Source of the DNA: Volutella citrinella
Taxonomy: Eukaryota; Ascomycota; Sordariomycetes; Hypocreales; Nectriaceae
Direction of reading: 5' to 3'
Length of the DNA: 64,000 nt
Assembly: GCA_034401135.1 (NCBI GenBank)
Contig: JAWZSP010000001.1
Span: forward strand, 310,001 to 374,000
Shown: positions 11,123 through 21,081 of the stretch, one piece after another
Layout of the letters: each line of letters opens with the position of its first letter
Position numbering within the stretch: the stretch's first letter is position 1
The notes under the pieces: model-generated
Database searches by the model: none
What the model saw: only the letters and a program-made list of their open reading frames with translations
Told to the model about the DNA's origin: nothing
Position numbers and translations under genes: made by a program

Positions 11123-11807
11123 TCACAGCCTCGCTAGTATAGCAGGTTGCCATAGATCTATCAGAGGACCCTTCTCCCCATGCACAGGGTCCGCTTCAGG
11201 CATGCCGACTTGGCGGATGGTATCTACAAAGCGTTCGGCCGGCCGTTTACCCGTCTCGTTGCGCCACCTGGGACATCCCTAATAGCGGTCAGTCACAGAA
11301 TCGTAGAAGAAATAGGCTACTCACATCTGGATACACGCCGATATATCTGTAGTCAGGAGAGCTGTCGAGCGAGGAATGCGCAGTTCCAGCGGGAAGGACA
11401 ATAACATCCCCAGCCTTGACTTCGACTCTTATGCCCCGGCCTTCTTTAATCTGGCCCAGCAGAAGGGTGGAGTGACCCTGGAAGATACCTGGGGAAGAAA
11501 CATGAGGATCGAGATCAATTCCAAATATTCAAGTCACTTACCGTAGCATTCGTGACTGTTGGGGTGAAAGTGACGGATCTCAATGTGACCCCAGGTCCCC
11601 TGCAGCTTATCAGCCTGGTTACGCCCACGCAAAAAGACATGCGAGTACCCGTTTCTCCCATTTGTTTGCGGTTAGAAACCGCGTTGCGGTGTCTTCATCC
11701 AGGGGCTTTGGCAGCACATTGTGGTAGTGCAGAACCGGCAGCCGATTGTTTGGGGCGTCCGGGGTGGGCGACAGGTAGTACAGTTGCAGGCTTTCAGTCA
11801 TTGTCAT
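11123..11807 (-). CDS. Small cupin-domain protein (YjlB-like)
   Basis: Four exons (11807-11649, 11599-11542, 11488-11325, 11278-11123) rebuild to 178 residues with every phase consistent; only the first exon stands out as an open frame. Cupin motif 1, G(x)5HxH(x)4E(x)6G, is matched exactly: GHIEIRHFH, then PNSHE, then a G seven residues later. Motif 2 is GDVIVLPAGTAH, with the usual final Asn absent. The ligands should bind one metal ion. The protein resembles the bacterial YjlB cupins, whose reaction is not established. It is divergent from the MFS transporter gene starting at 12382 and shares its 574-bp promoter, hinting at co-regulation. Substrate unknown. Confidence 0.8.
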
Positions 11808-12381
11808 CTTCTAAGTGTCCAGGATGATACCCTAGCCGTTGCACGGACAACAAGACTTCATATCAGCGAAAGCCACCAGCTGATGGATCCAGGTGATCAT
11901 GATAACACCAGCGCGCAGGTGGGGTCGGTGGCTTTGGCCTAACGGGCCGCCTCCGGTCCGTGTCCGGGTCACACACAATTTCACCCGGACCGTGTTATGA
12001 CTCGAAGCCCTATCGCCCCGCCTGTCCCATCTCGGGCAGCCGATGCTTCCGGTCTGCATGCATGGCCAAGATAGCTACATCCATACCCTGTAACCGAGAG
12101 GCAATAGCCCGTAGCCGAAAGCTAAGGTCGAGCTGCTTCCCCGCGTTTTGAAGGCTTATCATTTGCGTGGGTGTCAGTGGACAGGTGGTGGAGTCAAGAT
12201 TGGCTAGCCCAATTTAGTCTTAGTTGACGATACCAAGCGCGAGGAGCGTGGTAAAGTTTGAGATATCTTGACTGCCCCGGATTCCATAAATACGCGATTC
12301 ATCCTTTTGCACAACCATGTGTCACTGGCTCTGACACTCCCATCATTATCATATCACAGCATTACCATCTTTGAGCCCCAA
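11808..12381. promoter_or_regulatory. Shared promoter of cupin and MFS transporter
   Basis: 574 bp between two divergent start codons with no gene inside. A bidirectional promoter is inferred from the gene arrangement; I see no clear operator. Confidence 0.4.
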
Positions 12382-14243
12382 ATGACTCCACCCAACACAA
12401 GCAAGCAGGATCTGCCTCCCGCTGGTGCCCCTAGGGCAAGCACCGAAGAGGTAGCCAAAGACAAGCTGTGGCCTACTGTCAGCCAAGACAACGGCACCGT
12501 CATGACGCTTGATGCATCCAATGGGCCAGAAGCAGTCAACCTCCAGCTTGTTGAGGACCTCTTTGAGAGAATTGGGATGGGCAAGGTCCAGTGGCAGCTC
12601 ACTTTCTCCTGCGGCTTCGGATTCTTGGTCGACCAGGTGAGCCCCCCCTCCTCCCCTGAGATCCCCCACCCCGCAATCTTCTTTTCTGGGGTACATTAGC
12701 TCTGACCACCGAACCAGATGCTACTTGTCTCCATTAGTCTCGTCACCCCACAGGCGGCCATGGAGTTTGGGCCAAAGTATCCTACGCTGCTGGCCGCCCC
12801 TAGCTATGCGGGCTTGTTCGCTGGAGCCATCATCTTTGGCGCGCTTGCGGACAGCCTCGGCCGGAGGATGGTCTGGCAAGTCTCTCTTTTTGCGGTATCC
12901 GTTGTAGCAATGGTGTCAGCAGCTTCTCCTAATTGGGTCGCCCTGAATGTCTTCATCACTCTGACGGGAATTTTCGCTGGTGGCAATTGTAAGTCCAGCT
13001 TGAACCCAAGCCCTTGGTTTCACATTGCCTGACAATGATTACTAGTGGCAATTGACCTTACCATTCTTGCGGAAAGCATTCCTCGACGATGGACCTTTGT
13101 GCTCTCTGGCCTCGCTGCCATCTGGGGCCTCGGGAACGCCCTCACCGGGCTGATTGGTAAGTTGGAATCATCCTGCTTCACTACTACGTGTCCGTATCCC
13201 ATAGCTCACTCGCACTAGCTTGGCCCCTGCTGGTCAATTTTGGCTGTGAACACGGCTCCACGCCCGAGACTTGTTCGAGGTCGCAAAACATGGGCTGGCG
13301 CTACCTGTACATTACACTCGGTGGCATCTGCTTGGTCATGTCACTGATTCGAGCCTTTGTCATTCGGTCCCTAGAGTCACCGCGCTGGCTCATCTCTACC
13401 GGACAGATTGCCAAGGCTGTTGAAGTCATCAACACCATTGCAACCATCAATGGATCAGACTGCACTGTTACTGAAGCCGAGTTTGTCCCCGTCTCCCAAA
13501 GCGCACCCGCAAGTTCCATCAAGGACAATGTCCGACGAGTTGGCGCCTTGTTCAAGGGCCCCAAGCAAGCAAGGCTCATGGTTCTGCTCTTTCTCATGTG
13601 GGCCTTGATCGGTATCGCGTATGTATCACCTCTCCATTTTCTCATCTGGAACTAGACACTGACTACTAGATAGATATCCGCTGTACACGATCTTCTTGCC
13701 TTATTACCTTGCGGCTCATGGCGCACAGTTTGGGGAGCAGAGCAACTACATCACATACCGCGACTGGGCCGTGTCTTCCGTCGTTGGCATCTTCGGTCCA
13801 TTCCTCAGCATGGCCATGGTTGCTCATCGCTGGTTCAAGAGCAAGCGCTCAATGCTCATCACCGGCGTCATCTGCGCCGCATTCTCTGCAGCCTTCACAT
13901 CAGTCCGCACAGCCGGCCAGAATCTGGCATTTTCCTGCATGATTAACTTCTGGCTCAACGCACTCTACGCCATCATCTACTCGTAAGTTGATCTTCAACC
14001 TGTGCTCCACCACTGCTGACATCGTCCTGTAGCTACACTCCGCAGTCGCTGAACGTGTCAAACCGAGGAATTGGAAACGGCCTCCTCATGGCGACTGGAA
14101 GACTTGCGTCTCTTAGTGCGCCATTCATCGCAACCTTTGCTGATGTAACGACTTCAGCACCAATCTGGGTTGCCTGTGGCTGCTTTGCTGCCATTGGGTG
14201 TATCGCCATGGGTCTGCCAGTCGACACAGCTTCCTTCCACTGA
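12382..14243 (+). CDS. MFS transporter, sugar/carboxylate (SP/SV2-like) type
   Basis: Six exons (12382-12636, 12718-12988, 13046-13156, 13219-13618, 13674-13982, 14033-14243) give 518 residues with all phases closed. An N-terminal cytosolic part ends in LVEDLFERIGMGKVQWQL, typical of fungal SV2/SVOP-like members. Helix 2-3 loop motif GALADSLGRRM is the classic MFS motif A, and SLESPRWLIS after helix 6 is the sugar-porter-type signature. About twelve membrane helices are expected. Relatives transport sugars, sialic acids or small carboxylates; the substrate cannot be named. The start at 12382 was preferred to an earlier in-frame ATG whose translation is unlike protein. It converges with the monooxygenase gene ending at 14793. 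Confidence 0.85.
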
Positions 14244-14792
14244 TATCGATTTGTGTATTATCTTTCAGGGTGTATTTTGAAAGAGCTGGGTATGTTAGTA
14301 GTAGTTTGGCCGTATTGTGGTAGCTAGTTAGGTTGAATATATTGAACTCACGCAGTGTTCTACTATGAAAATGTCTGGAAACCGCTGTCAGTGTGGCGCT
14401 GGCCTCGTGCCGAGTCTCAATAGAACTGCTGCAACGGTCTTGCATTGGCTAATTATCGAACCTCGTTTGGAAATTGACGAAATGTTTTCTTTACATTTAG
14501 AAGTGTGTGGCCTGTGGCGTTACCTCTCTCATGACAGTGTTAAGGAGCCACAGGCGATCCTGTCACATATTCACTCGTGGCCCACGCAAATACTTGCGTC
14601 CTGCTACGTACTGAAATATATTCCAAGAACGTTGAAAATGGCTCGTTTCTCGATTCTCAAACACAGACCATTTGTCAAACACGATGATTTAACATCCTTC
14701 TCGTCTAACATCCTTAGCTACATGCGACAAGTGAAATTAGTCTTCATTTTCTACCTTAACCAAGACCAACCAATTCGCCTCCTCAACGCCTT
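14244..14792. other. Intergenic region between convergent genes
   Basis: Contains 3' ends of the transporter and the monooxygenase. A plus-strand open frame of 145 codons here has no recognisable feature and runs into the monooxygenase, so I do not call it. Confidence 0.5.
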
Positions 14793-16880
14793 CTACAGAT
14801 GACTTTCTAGAATGCGCGCTGATGCTGGTTGCCATCCGTCCTGCGCAGGCGCATTGTCGCCAGTCCCTTCCTGGCTCTCAAACGCAGCCTTTGGCAACGG
14901 CTCGCTCTCCCAGAGGTAGAAACTCAGGTCTGAACCCTCCTTCGGTACGGTGTTGGCACTGTAGCTTCTCTGCTCTTCGATGCCAAGGGGGTCCAACTCT
15001 GGGCTCTCGATCCAGGAGATTCCATGGCCCCAGTAAGAGTAACGATCTTGATCATACGACCATTCGTAGTCTTCCCAGCGGTTCTCAGCCAGGACTTGGA
15101 TGTAGTGAAGGGAGCTTCCGGGCCATAGACCTGTAACGTTCCCCTCTGGACCCGATTTGTCTATTCTTCGGTGTCAGCATGACTAGTTATTATCATTAAG
15201 TCACCATTTTTGTACTTACACCAACTTCTACAGGTTCCAGTCCATACCATGTCTCGCATGACATGTTGGGTGTGCTTGTTAAAGTCACTCTGGGCCTCTG
15301 GCCTAACATCAAACGACTTGACATTCTGCCGAATCATCTTCCGGATCATTCGGATAAAATAGTCACTCGTCGCCTCTACCGAGCCTGTTCACGGTTAGAT
15401 CGATGCCGGTGGAGGGCAAGCCAAGGTTTCCTTACCCATTAAACTTCCGTTGGAGATGGGCGTATTTGGTCCAAGGAAAATGAGGTAATTCGGGAACCCT
15501 GATACGCCTGTCCCCATATAAGAGTCAGGCGACTGCGCCCACAAGTCTTGGAGATTGACATGATTCCGGCCGTGAATGGGAAAGCGTGGCCTGAAGCTGG
15601 TATTGAAACCGGTCGCAGTGACCAGCACATCTGCGGGGTATTCCACTCCGCCAGCAACAACCCCAGTTGGCGTGATTTTATCGATGCCCTCAAAGACTGG
15701 CTCCACGTTTGGCTGCTGCAGCGACACGAGAAAGCTCTCTCCTGGATTGATGCGCCGGCAACCGACCTCAAAGTTGGGAATCAGCTTCTCCCTCAGGCTC
15801 TCATCTTGAATCAGTTCACTCATACGAGCCGTGAACTTTTCACGAACGTCTCGCTGCTCGGGGCTTTGCTTTAAAAAGGCCCGAAACATGCCATTGAAGA
15901 CCTTTTCATACTCTTTTCGCACCGCCAGATAGCTTTCTGGGTCTTGGTCAAACCCAGTCTGTTCTTCTTCCGTGTATACGTAGTTTGAGGTTTTGTCTGC
16001 TGGTAGGGCAACAGGAGGTGCGATCCAGGAAGGCGTGCGGATGAAAACGTTGACGCTCTCAGCAATGGGTTGCAGCTGAGGTAATAGCTGGACGCCGCTG
16101 GCACCGGAGCCGATAATGGCGATTCTTTTCCCTTCCATGCTGACGGACGGGTCCCAGGCGGCTGTGTGGACTCTGCCGCCCGAAAAGGAGTCTATTCCTT
16201 CAATGTTTGGCAGTTGTGGATTGTTAAGAATGCCTCCAGCATTTACTAGAAGCTCCGACTCGACAACAGTGCCATTCTCCACGATGGCCGTCCAAGTACC
16301 GGTCTCTTCGTTCCACGTTGCCGAAGTGACTTTGCTGTTGTAGCGGATGTACTTTTCCAGACCGAAATGCCTAGCCACAGCGGCGAGGTATGACTGGATC
16401 TCCCCTGAAGAAGCGTAGCTGAAGTAATGTTAGCATAGGAAAGCGAAAACTTTTGGAGTTTCATACAATTTTGACCAGTAGGGGTTGGTGGCAAACGTGT
16501 ACTGGTAACAGTGGCTGGGAACATCACAAGCGCAGCCTAGAAGTTGTCAGTAATGGCTGAGTATGCATGACCAAGGCTTCAATTGTTATGCTTACCAGGA
16601 TACTTATTCTCGAACCACGTCCCACCCAGTTCAGATGACTTCTCAAAGATTTGAAAGTCGACATAGTCACTAAGGTGCCTCTGCAACTTGTAGGCTAGGC
16701 CATATCAGCAGTCTATCCCTCACCCTTCATTGTGAGCCTTACCCATCAAAATACCTGACACCCTAATATTCAATGTCAGTCTAATCAAGCCATTTGAGCA
16801 ATTGAACAGGGTGATGCGTACCCTGCACCTATGATTGTGCATCGGAGTCGTCGTGATGTGCTTGGCATGGCTGGATTCAT
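14793..16880 (-). CDS. Type I Baeyer-Villiger flavin monooxygenase
   Basis: Seven exons (16880-16822, 16762-16743, 16694-16596, 16536-16467, 16418-15436, 15384-15220, 15160-14793) give 587 residues; the second exon is only 20 nt. FAD is bound by GAGVSG (18-23) and the ELGGTW strand (48-53); NADPH by GSGASG (186-191). Residues 161-172, FSGGRVHTAAWD, match the type I Baeyer-Villiger fingerprint FxGxxxHxxxW. The C-terminus has the usual LWPGSSLHYI and Tyr/Trp-rich tail. Such enzymes insert one oxygen atom next to a ketone, giving an ester or lactone; a few oxidise N or S. Expected to be soluble or ER-associated. It lies between transporters and the amine oxidase, so a role in catabolism or in making a small molecule is inferred. 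Confidence 0.9.
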
Positions 16881-17625
16881 TTTGATACGTCAAGGTTGGT
16901 CTGCGTGAATTGATCCGAAGTACCTGTCACAGCTCGCCGTGACGGGCCTCAGTCAGAGACTTAGATACTTGGCCGATCAAGCTTGGCTCCCACAGTACTT
17001 GCAGGCGGACCGGTTTACCGTGGCATGGCTGCGCTAGAGTGGCGGGCCGGGCGGACCGGGCGGGGGGCAACTTGACGGCATATGGGCACCACGTATCACG
17101 GGCATCACGCGGGCCACTAGACTCCGGCGTCGATTAACGGCTCTGGGTCCCATGGATAGCTGAACCTAAGGCTACCCCTCATCACACCCTATCTCACTCT
17201 AACGCCTAACCCGAGCCAGCTCAAGCCGCCGAGCTCACGACAACCAAGACACATTTACTAAGCTTAACTTTGGCCGGCCTTGGTAGGGTAGGTTTGGGCG
17301 TCTGTAGAGCATCTGATAGCAGGGTGCGGTATGAGGGCTTATCACCGGTCCATGGCCTGTCCCGACGTGTGCACAGGCCGACAGAAGTGGCCCAGAATGC
17401 AAGTTGCGTCCAGTCACTGGACCGAGCTTGATGCGTATCCGTGCTTAAGTCTATTTCGTTCATCTGATGATTTGGTCCCTGAATCGAGGAGGTTTGATGC
17501 CGCACGTTCAGACAATCTCATCAAGTAGCGAAATTGTCCTTGAGCAGTGAAATTGAACGTTCTAGAGAGCGATTTTATGTATTGTAGCCTAATTGGAGTT
17601 TACTCTATAGTGTCTCAACCCGAAT
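16881..17625. other. Intergenic region upstream of the monooxygenase
   Basis: About 745 bp carrying the monooxygenase promoter and the 3' end of the oxidase gene. G/C-rich tracts near 17040-17070; no gene recognised. Confidence 0.5.
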
Positions 17626-18977
17626 CTACAGCTTCGACTGCTCTAGTGCACTGAGTCTACGCAGCGGGGGACCAGCGCGGCTTCCATCGCCCTGCTTGAG
17701 CTCTGTCCCACCCGACGCGTCTCGCAGCCTCCACTTGTTGCGTAGCTCAGTAGGAGCAATGTTTTCGAAGCAATCAGTGATGTACTTTCCAAGAACGGGC
17801 AAGAATTTGAAGGCACTAGCGGAATCCCAAGTTAGCAAAGGGCCAAACATGGCCTCGAAACAGCAAAGTGAACTTACTGTCCAGCGCCTCCGGTTGCGAG
17901 GAACAGACCATCGGCGTGCGGGTGATGATCGATAATGAAGTCTCCCTCTGGAGTATCAGAGTACCAGCACAACCTCCGATTGATCCAGGGGTGGTTTGCA
18001 AATTCCGGAATGAGCTGTCCAAGGCCCTCCCGGAGACCTTGCTCGGCATCGTCTGGGAGAAACGAGGCATCGACGTTGTTCCCGTCACGTTTGGGCGACG
18101 AAACCATACGGTCGGACTCCTCAACTGCGACATGTGTCGCAAAACCATATCCATGCCGTGCTACCTTGAGTATGTGTGTGTCAGGTGTAGGCGGGAATAC
18201 GAAGACACCAGTGCTCAGATTGATCATGACAGGCATGTCTTTGTAGCGTGCGCTCTCCTCTGGTGTGAGCTGGATGAAGCCGACGGGCTGGCCAGATGCT
18301 GATGTGGCGTGAGTGAGGGGAACGATTCTGTTGGACCATGCACCGGTGGCAAGAATGACCTTCGACGCCAGGATAGGGTCGCCTTGGGCAACGTTGACTC
18401 CAACCACGCGCTTTCCACTGTACTTGAGCGAGATGACACGGCCCCGAGCGCCAGTGATGAAAGACACGCCGAGAAGGCTGCACTGCATGGCGAGTTTCTG
18501 GATGCTCTTCTCTGCATCTGCCCAGCCTCCCTGGGGGTTGACGTACGCCTTCAACCCATCCAGTTGGGATTGGACACTGGGGAAAATAGTCTTGACCTGG
18601 TTGGCATCCTCATACTCGTCGAGAGAATGGCCCAGTTTCCTCGTAATCTCCTTGCTCTTCTCGATGTAAGGGCTTCCGGGCTTGTTGGCGAGCATGATAA
18701 AACCAGACTCAAAGTAATAGTCGGCCCATTCATTCGTCCAGCCTTCATGGGACTCACGGGCCATCTTTCCGTAGACGGCGTCGGCATAGTCGACACGAAT
18801 CACTCGTGAAATGTCCACGCTGCTACCATCAATGACGGGAGGCAGGTATCGATCCACAACTGTGACATTCTGGTATCCTCGACGCTTCAGCTCATAGGCA
18901 GTTGACAGTCCGAACACTCCAGCGCCAACAATCAGGATGGAGTCCGTCTTGACGGGTATAGATTTGGGGGATGACAT
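17626..18977 (-). CDS. Peroxisomal FAD amine oxidase (sarcosine/fructosyl-amino-acid oxidase type)
   Basis: Two exons (18977-17878 and 17815-17626) encode 429 residues. The DAO-family Rossmann fold is at 15-23 (ILIVGAGVF, then G at 23), with the dinucleotide-binding acid at VVDRY. Cys337 in LCWYSDTPEGDFIID is the position that binds FAD covalently in monomeric sarcosine and fructosyl amino acid oxidases. The protein ends in SKL, a canonical PTS1 peroxisome signal that suits an H2O2-producing oxidase. Family members oxidatively demethylate sarcosine or cleave N-substituted amino acids (pipecolate, saccharopine, fructosyl-amines). It is divergent from a Rieske oxygenase gene, which points to N-methyl amine breakdown; the exact substrate is inferred, not shown. 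Confidence 0.88.
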
Positions 18978-19475
18978 GATGGCGTCGACGATAGGGTGTT
19001 TCGGGAGAATTCCGGTTGAAATTGAAAGATTGGTGAGTGTCTAGCTGCTTTGCAATCTGCTTAGAGTCACGGAGGCAGCTGATTTGTCTCAAGGCTGCCT
19101 TCTTCAAGCATCAACTGGCGGATGGGCCTGATTGAGTGCGGATATTGGTGGGAGACAAACTGGCCAATCAGAGGCTGATATTCTATCATGGTGGGTTAAT
19201 ATGGGGACGGAAGACAGACCGGGTTGACCGCCGGACTAGCAATACGGCGATGAATTCCGTACCCACTCACACTGGTTGGTCACCTGCATTGCGAGGAGGG
19301 AAGGGGGGCCTTCGTGTGATTAGAAATGAGTGGCTTTGTACGGCCCAATTCACAGCAGCATCATGGAGATTGGTCTGGAACGGCCTATATATCACTTGAA
19401 GAGAGCAAAATCAACCCGAGGGTACACCTCCAGACACTAAGATCAATCACAATTACTCGTCCAACAATTGCAAAG
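18978..19475. promoter_or_regulatory. Shared promoter of amine oxidase and Rieske oxygenase
   Basis: 498 bp between two divergent start codons and no gene within. The arrangement suggests joint control, possibly by the Zn2Cys6 protein encoded at 21082-23495. No specific operator was identified. Confidence 0.45.
19386..19392 (+). promoter_or_regulatory. TATA-like box of the Rieske oxygenase gene
   Basis: TATATAT, about 85 bases before the ATG at 19476. Confidence 0.45.
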
Positions 19476-20900
19476 ATGAGTGGCTGGTTCAATTTCGGCA
19501 AGACTTCCGAGAAGAGCGATGAGCCGCAGACAGTCCGTGCTCTGCCTGCATCCTGGTATCGCTCCGATGCAATGTACCAGCTCGAGAGACGCTCCATCTT
19601 TTCCAAGAAGTGGCTTCTCGTCTCACACAAGGTGCGCTTCGTTGAAGCTGGCGACTATGTCCAGATCACCGAGGCGGGCTTCAACTTCTTCCTCGTCAAG
19701 GATCGCCAGGGCCAGATCAGGGCTCACCACAATGTCTGCCGCCACAGAGCATTCCCGGTGGTCGAGAAGGAGCAGGGCAGGGCGGTAGTGCTGGCCTGCA
19801 AGTACCACGGTAAGCGTCACCTAGAGAGCAAGCACAAGGAACTTCATCTCTGACATGATCCAGGATGGTCGTATGGCTTCGATGGCAAGCTTGCCAAGGC
19901 GCCCAAGTACCAAGAGATGCCTTCTTTTGACAAGTCGGTCAACGGGCTGTTCAAAATTCACGTCCATGAAGACAACCTTGGCTTCATATGGGTGAACCTA
20001 GACTCAAGCGAGGAGCCCACTGTCCCGTGGAACGAGGACTTTGAGTCGGTCGACACGCAGCCACGGTTGCAAGGGTTTGACACGTCACAGTACAACTTTG
20101 ATCACCAGTGGGAGATGGTTGGTGACTATAACTGGAAGACGTTGGCGGACAACTACAACGAGGTAGATGAACCCATTACGCCCATATGAGCTGAACTAAC
20201 TTTGGATGCAGTGTTACCACTGTCCCACAGGCCATCCCGGAGTTGCCAGCATTGCTGACCTGTCGAAATACTGGGTTGAAACGGCTGGCGCGCACATCCA
20301 GCACTTCAACGTGGACAAGCCAGACAAGGAAGGCTTCGGAATCTATAGCACTTTCTACTATCCCAACGCCTCAATGACGATATCGTGAGTTATCCTCTGA
20401 TATGTACTGGGCGCTGTTAACATTGACAGGCCTCATTTCTTCTACATCATGCGCTGCATACCCATCTCCCCCGGCCAGACAAAGATGGAGTATGAAGTCT
20501 ATCGTCACAAGGACGCCCTCGAGCAAGAATTTAAAGAAATCGACGAATTCTTCAAACAGGTGCTAAAGGAGGACAAGGACCTGTGCAACTCTGCGCAGAA
20601 GAACTTGAATGCCGGCATCTTTACAAACGGCGAGCTGCATCCCCGCGTGGAAAAGGTATGTCTCCAGCCCGACTTTAGGATCGAGACGGAACTGATGCTG
20701 TGTCAAAGGGCCCGCTGTTCTTTCAGCAGGCGACTCGGAAGCTGGTAATGGGGCATCGGCAGCAGGAGGAAGACGTTGGTAAGGAGATTTGGCCTGCGAC
20801 GCCAAAGGCTCAGTACACGGACAAGAATCAAGAGGAAGACGACTTTTGTGCCAAACTTGACTGCGCCGGCGGCGAAGGATCCTCCAAGCTGGATTGGTAG
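19476..20900 (+). CDS. Rieske non-heme iron oxygenase, choline-monooxygenase-like
   Basis: Five exons (19476-19809, 19864-20162, 20212-20384, 20430-20655, 20709-20900) encode 407 residues. The Rieske [2Fe-2S] ligands are C88-x-H90 and C108-x2-H111 (NVCRHRAFP and LACKYHGW). The catalytic iron site is NYNECYHCPTGH with His214 and His219; the carboxylate ligand lies further on, probably in the KEDKDLC region. The layout matches the alpha-subunit family of plant choline monooxygenase and bacterial glycine betaine, carnitine and stachydrine monooxygenases, which hydroxylate or demethylate quaternary amines and need an electron-donating reductase. No reductase gene is adjacent. Its divergent partner is a peroxisomal amine oxidase, which would fit successive demethylation; this is an inference. 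Confidence 0.9.
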
Positions 20901-21081
20901 ACAGCATCCGTAGCAAGTCAAGCGATGTCCCATAAGAGATACTGCCAGTGATGCGTGATTTGGGACTGCTAGAATTTTCCATGTTGTATCCTGAATATTT
21001 ACGATGTAAAATCTCTAAAACTACATGTCTTGTATCCCACCTCGGCGTCCTAAACGGATGTCAAGTCCGACTTCTGCCTCC

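Noticed and set aside
14365..14802. 145-codon plus-strand frame
   Set aside because: Lies between convergent genes, runs into the monooxygenase and has no recognisable domain.
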